9,173 nt of DNA from Chlamydiia bacterium. GTDB lineage: Bacteria > Chlamydiota > Chlamydiia > Chlamydiales > FEN-1388. This document shows positions 7,133-9,173 of the stretch, piece after piece. Made by a program: the position numbers and the translations under genes. The notes beneath the pieces were generated by a model, which saw nothing but the letters and a program-made list of their open reading frames with translations, searched no databases and had not been told where the DNA came from. Numbering within the stretch: position 1 is the first letter of the stretch; each line of letters opens with the position of its first letter. Where the stretch lies: assembly GCA_023269335.1 (NCBI GenBank), contig JAHFTM010000052.1, positions 1 through 9,173 of the forward strand, written 5' to 3'.

Positions 7133-7943
7133 TAGGTTCTTCCCATTCACGATTGATCAAACTTAAAGGAACAATTAAATTCCATTTTGAGATCATTTTT
7201 TGAGGTTGCTTTCGCTTGCGTTCTAAGTAATGTGGTTTTATAGGGATATGTTTACAAAGATCTTCGAGATAATTTTCTGGTATCATTAGTCTTTCACGAT
7301 GAGTTTCTAAGAAAAATCCAAGTTTAGCAATCGTTGTTGCATTATCTAAAAGGAGGGCATATTTCACTACCTGATCTAAGTCGAGGTATTCAATGCTCTC
7401 AAGAGAGAGCCAAATTTCTTCCCAAGATCCACATAAATGAGGACGGTCTAAAATATCAACTAACGTACGTTCAAGAGTAGTAACTACTATACTTTGACCT
7501 AGCCGATCAGTCGATTGAATGCCAAATTGCTCATTATTCCTTGCTGTCAATGCCGTTGGAATAGAAACTGCCTGGTATTCAATATCTTTAAAAACGAAAG
7601 AGGCCATGACTCGTTTTCTTGAAAGATAGATAAATTTGCTAGAAGTAGTATGCAATTTTCCGTATAAATCGAGGGCCGTTCGATAAGCCAATACTGCATC
7701 CTCTGCCATCTTGCTTGTGACTAAAAAAGAATCAATGGGATAAGTGCTTGCAATCACTCCTTTTGGAATAGAATAATACAAGCCTCGACGAATGCGAAGG
7801 ATATGGCCTTGTTTCTGATGATAAGCCAAAGAGTTATGCAGCGTTGAGTAATTGGTAGCACAAGTGAATTCCTTAGAGAGCCAAGCAATTAGCTCATTTA
7901 CCGTAAATATCTGATGTTGAGCGAAGAAGGAATCGAGTTTCAT
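7119..7943 (-). CDS. abiEi: AbiEi-family antitoxin / transcriptional regulator
   Basis: This 274-residue protein is the first gene of the abiE pair. The N-terminal 65 residues look like the AbiEi winged-helix domain, with an FTVNELIAWLS helix, then NYSTLHNSLAYHQKQGHILRI ending in RRGLYY, the typical wing. The C-terminal domain follows with SFLVTSKMAEDAVLAYRTALDLYG (a stretch common in AbiEi proteins), a central beta-rich portion including VTTLERTLVDILDRP, and a basic tail with ERKRKQPQ. Family members bind inverted repeats in their own promoter, giving negative autoregulation, and neutralise AbiEii without stable protein contact. The ATG at 7943 is preferred over a GTG at 7970 because AAGGA lies seven bases upstream of it. 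The GTG would also place the start inside the candidate promoter. The gene overlaps abiEii by 14 bases, indicating coupling. Confidence 0.88.
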   Translation of the reverse strand: MKLDSFFAQHQIFTVNELIAWLSKEFTCATNYSTLHNSLAYHQKQGHILRIRRGLYYSIPKGVIASTYPIDSFLVTSKMAEDAVLAYRTALDLYGKLHTTSSKFIYLSRKRVMASFVFKDIEYQAVSIPTALTARNNEQFGIQSTDRLGQSIVVTTLERTLVDILDRPHLCGSWEEIWLSLESIEYLDLDQVVKYALLLDNATTIAKLGFFLETHRERLMIPENYLEDLCKHIPIKPHYLERKRKQPQKMISKWNLIVPLSLINREWEEPNENI

Positions 7944-7963
7944 CGACTTGTCCTTTTTCTTTA

Positions 7964-7992
7964 TTATCACTAATTTTATTAGTATTTTTCAA
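7964..7992 (-). promoter_or_regulatory. Candidate promoter of the abiE operon
   Basis: On the - strand TTGAAA (7987-7992) and TGATAA (7964-7969) are separated by exactly 17 bases. A second overlapping pair, TTGATA (7999-8004) and TAATAA (7976-7981), also has a 17-base spacer. Both lie 20-60 bases before the abiEi ATG at 7943. The region is very AT-rich, so which pair is used is uncertain. Confidence 0.45.
7969..7983. promoter_or_regulatory. Putative AbiEi operator palindrome
   Basis: ACTAAT-TTT-ATTAGT is a perfect 6-bp inverted repeat lying in the spacer between the -10 and -35 boxes of the abiE promoter. A second short symmetric element TTTTC-AA-GAAAA (7986-7997) covers the -35 box. AbiEi regulators are known to repress their own operon by binding paired inverted repeats, so the location fits. 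Identity as an operator is inferred. Confidence 0.4.
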
Positions 7993-8020
7993 GAAAATTA
8001 TCAAGTTTTATGGAATTAAC

Positions 8021-8048
8021 GTCAGGGAAATCCTTGACTTTAGTCAAG
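8021..8048 (-). terminator. Two overlapping hairpins at the 3' end of the HAD gene
   Basis: CTTGAC-TTTA-GTCAAG (8033-8048) is a perfect 6-bp inverted repeat whose loop contains the stop codon. GTCAGGG / CCTTGAC (8021-8027 and 8032-8038) forms a second, alternative 7-bp stem with one mismatch, sharing the middle arm. Neither is followed by a proper T run on the - strand. Termination or mRNA 3'-end protection is possible but weakly supported. Confidence 0.3.
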
Positions 8049-8738
8049 TAAGGAAGTGACTCTCTTCATCCCCAATAGCTCCGTAAAGGATGAAAAAGTA
8101 GCGACGCCCTTTTCTCTAAAATATTTTTTTGTTTCCTCATCAATGGAGTTGATGAAAATGGGCTTTGCAGGCGTTGCCATAAGGGAGTTCATACCTCTGA
8201 GTGAGTCTTCAAAACCTATAATTTTATCTTGAGGGGCAGCAAGTGCCGCTATCGCCTTCAGATAACCGTCAGGTGCTGGCTTTGGCTGGCTATAATCTTC
8301 ACGGGTAAACCAGTGCGGGATAGTATCTAAGATTGGATTTTGCTTACGCAAAAGTGTGACAAGCTCTTTTGCAGAATGGGTAACAACTGCACGTTTTTTT
8401 TGGGCCTTTGCAAGAAGTGTTAACAGAGCTTCAGCTCCGGGAAGAAGCGGTGCTGGCTCCTCTTGTAAAAGGCGCAGATAGGCGCTTTTTTTCTCAGCAT
8501 ACAGTACTGCCCAGTTGGGCTCTTCTTGTTGAAGCTTAGGAAAGGCGGCATAAATATGACGTTCAGGTGCTTTTGCATCGAGCTGAGCAATGCGAAAGTA
8601 TTCTGAAAAGCTCCAAGGCAGCTCATAGCCGCGCCCTTTACACATCTGGCAGTAGGCGTGATAATGAATCTCTTCGGTGTTTACCAAAAGCCCATCGAGA
8701 TCAAATAAAAAAAGCTGATATTCTTGAATCCAATCCAT
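8040..8738 (-). CDS. HAD-superfamily phosphatase (phosphoglycolate phosphatase / beta-phosphoglucomutase-like)
   Basis: This 232-residue cytosolic HAD hydrolase with a helical cap (subclass I) has all four motifs. Motif I is FDLDGLLVNTE with nucleophile D13 and acid/base D15; motif II is VVTHS with T120. Motif III is QPKPAPDGY with K153, and motif IV is GFEDS with E177 and D178. The cap lies between about residues 20 and 95. This pattern fits enzymes annotated Gph or PgmB that dephosphorylate or isomerise small sugar phosphates; the actual substrate cannot be read. In C. trachomatis the neighbour of truA is, as I recall, a gene annotated phosphoglycolate phosphatase (CT464), and this is its likely ortholog. 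The ATG at 8738 is the only sensible start, placing motif I near the N-terminus as usual. It is transcribed towards the abiE module and away from the lipoprotein gene. Confidence 0.9.
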   Translation of the reverse strand: MDWIQEYQLFLFDLDGLLVNTEEIHYHAYCQMCKGRGYELPWSFSEYFRIAQLDAKAPERHIYAAFPKLQQEEPNWAVLYAEKKSAYLRLLQEEPAPLLPGAEALLTLLAKAQKKRAVVTHSAKELVTLLRKQNPILDTIPHWFTREDYSQPKPAPDGYLKAIAALAAPQDKIIGFEDSLRGMNSLMATPAKPIFINSIDEETKKYFREKGVATFSSFTELLGMKRVTSLLD

Positions 8739-8789
8739 ACACTAAAAATGGTATCATACTCCATAATAGAAGAAAACTATTGGAACACT

Positions 8790-9173
8790 ATGACCTTTCG
8801 CGCTATTTATTTTTTACTTTTGCCCCTCCTTGCAATATCCTGCACAGAGACGCCGTCACGAGATGCAAATGAGACAAAGGGCCACGGTGAATATATCATA
8901 CGCCTTGACGGTGAGAAGAGACTTGATTTCGACGCCCCTAAAAGCCAACTTCAACAGCCCTATCCATGGCAAGAAAATGCTCCTAGAAGTCTATCTCAAT
9001 CACTTCATCATCTGAATAAAGACTATTTTCGTTGTAAAGGCTCAAACCTAAATCCAGCACATGTTATAGAAGAAAAAGGCAAAGAAATAGTACGTCTGTC
9101 TGATTGCGGAGGCGCTGAAAAGCATAGTCTTCCCCTACGCAATGATAATGAGTACATCTACCCCATCTTGATT
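8790..9173 (+). CDS. Predicted lipoprotein, 3' end outside window; possible M15-type peptidase
   Basis: The frame is open for 128 codons to the last base of the window, so the gene is truncated on the right. The first 18 residues form a lipoprotein signal: a positively charged start (MTFR), a hydrophobic core (AIYFLLLPLLA) and a lipobox-like AISC with cysteine 18 as the lipidation site. A polar linker follows, then a conserved-looking stretch YFRCKGS..LNP (about 73-84) and DCGGAEKHSLPLR (102-114). An in-frame ATG at 8748 would add 14 polar residues and bury the signal, so 8790 is preferred, although its ribosome site (GGA) is poor. The position corresponds to the gene after gph in C. trachomatis (CT465), as remembered. 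The visible part vaguely recalls the N-terminal flank of chlamydial M15-like D,D-peptidases, but the catalytic region would lie beyond the edge, so function is open. Confidence 0.75.
   Translation, partial: MTFRAIYFLLLPLLAISCTETPSRDANETKGHGEYIIRLDGEKRLDFDAPKSQLQQPYPWQENAPRSLSQSLHHLNKDYFRCKGSNLNPAHVIEEKGKEIVRLSDCGGAEKHSLPLRNDNEYIYPILI

Noticed and set aside
7144..7150. GTG at 7150 as the start of abiEii
   Set aside because: The ATG at 7132 inside the end of abiEi has a better placed purine-rich site and gives a normal family N-terminus.
8567..9015. Two + strand ORFs (8567-8872, 8830-9015) at the right end
   Set aside because: They overlap the HAD gene and the lipoprotein gene in other frames; their translations have no protein-like pattern, while the lipoprotein frame has a clean signal peptide.

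Overview
The window looks like chromosome from a member of the Chlamydiae outside the classical Chlamydiaceae (an 'environmental' chlamydia; family not determinable from this sequence). The argument is gene content and order. A small stand-alone SWIB-domain protein, a chlamydial-type calcineurin-like phosphoesterase (LpxG), TruA, a HAD phosphatase and the start of a lipoprotein follow one another in the same order as I recall for the C. trachomatis CT460-CT465 block. This synteny is from memory and was not searched.

Layout. Positions 1-834 hold the 3' part of a YVTN-type beta-propeller gene on the + strand, with its 5' end outside the window. Positions 1038-1472 encode a small protein with a C-terminal pair of hydrophobic segments, reminiscent of chlamydial inclusion-membrane (Inc) proteins. 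A hairpin at 1481-1503 separates it from a convergent 723-residue gene (1500-3671, - strand) that resembles the plastid UDP-glucose pyrophosphorylase 3 (UGP3) of plants. A 208-bp divergent intergenic region leads to the SWIB gene (3880-4164), which is closed by a clear intrinsic terminator. lpxG (4241-5323) and truA (5323-6102) then overlap by one base at TGATG.

Positions 6140-7943 (- strand) hold a two-gene abiEi-abiEii toxin-antitoxin / phage-abortive module with its own promoter and a palindrome inside that promoter. It sits between truA and the HAD phosphatase gene (8040-8738, - strand) and looks like an accessory insertion into the conserved block. A divergent lipoprotein gene (8790 onward, + strand) runs off the right edge.

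How the genes fit together. lpxG supplies the UDP-diacylglucosamine hydrolysis step of lipid A synthesis, and truA modifies tRNA. SWIB is a chromatin-like small protein. The UGP3-like enzyme would make a nucleotide sugar. abiE is a self-contained selfish or defence unit unrelated to its neighbours. There is no tRNA, rRNA, CRISPR array or insertion sequence, and no gap without a gene longer than about 210 bases.
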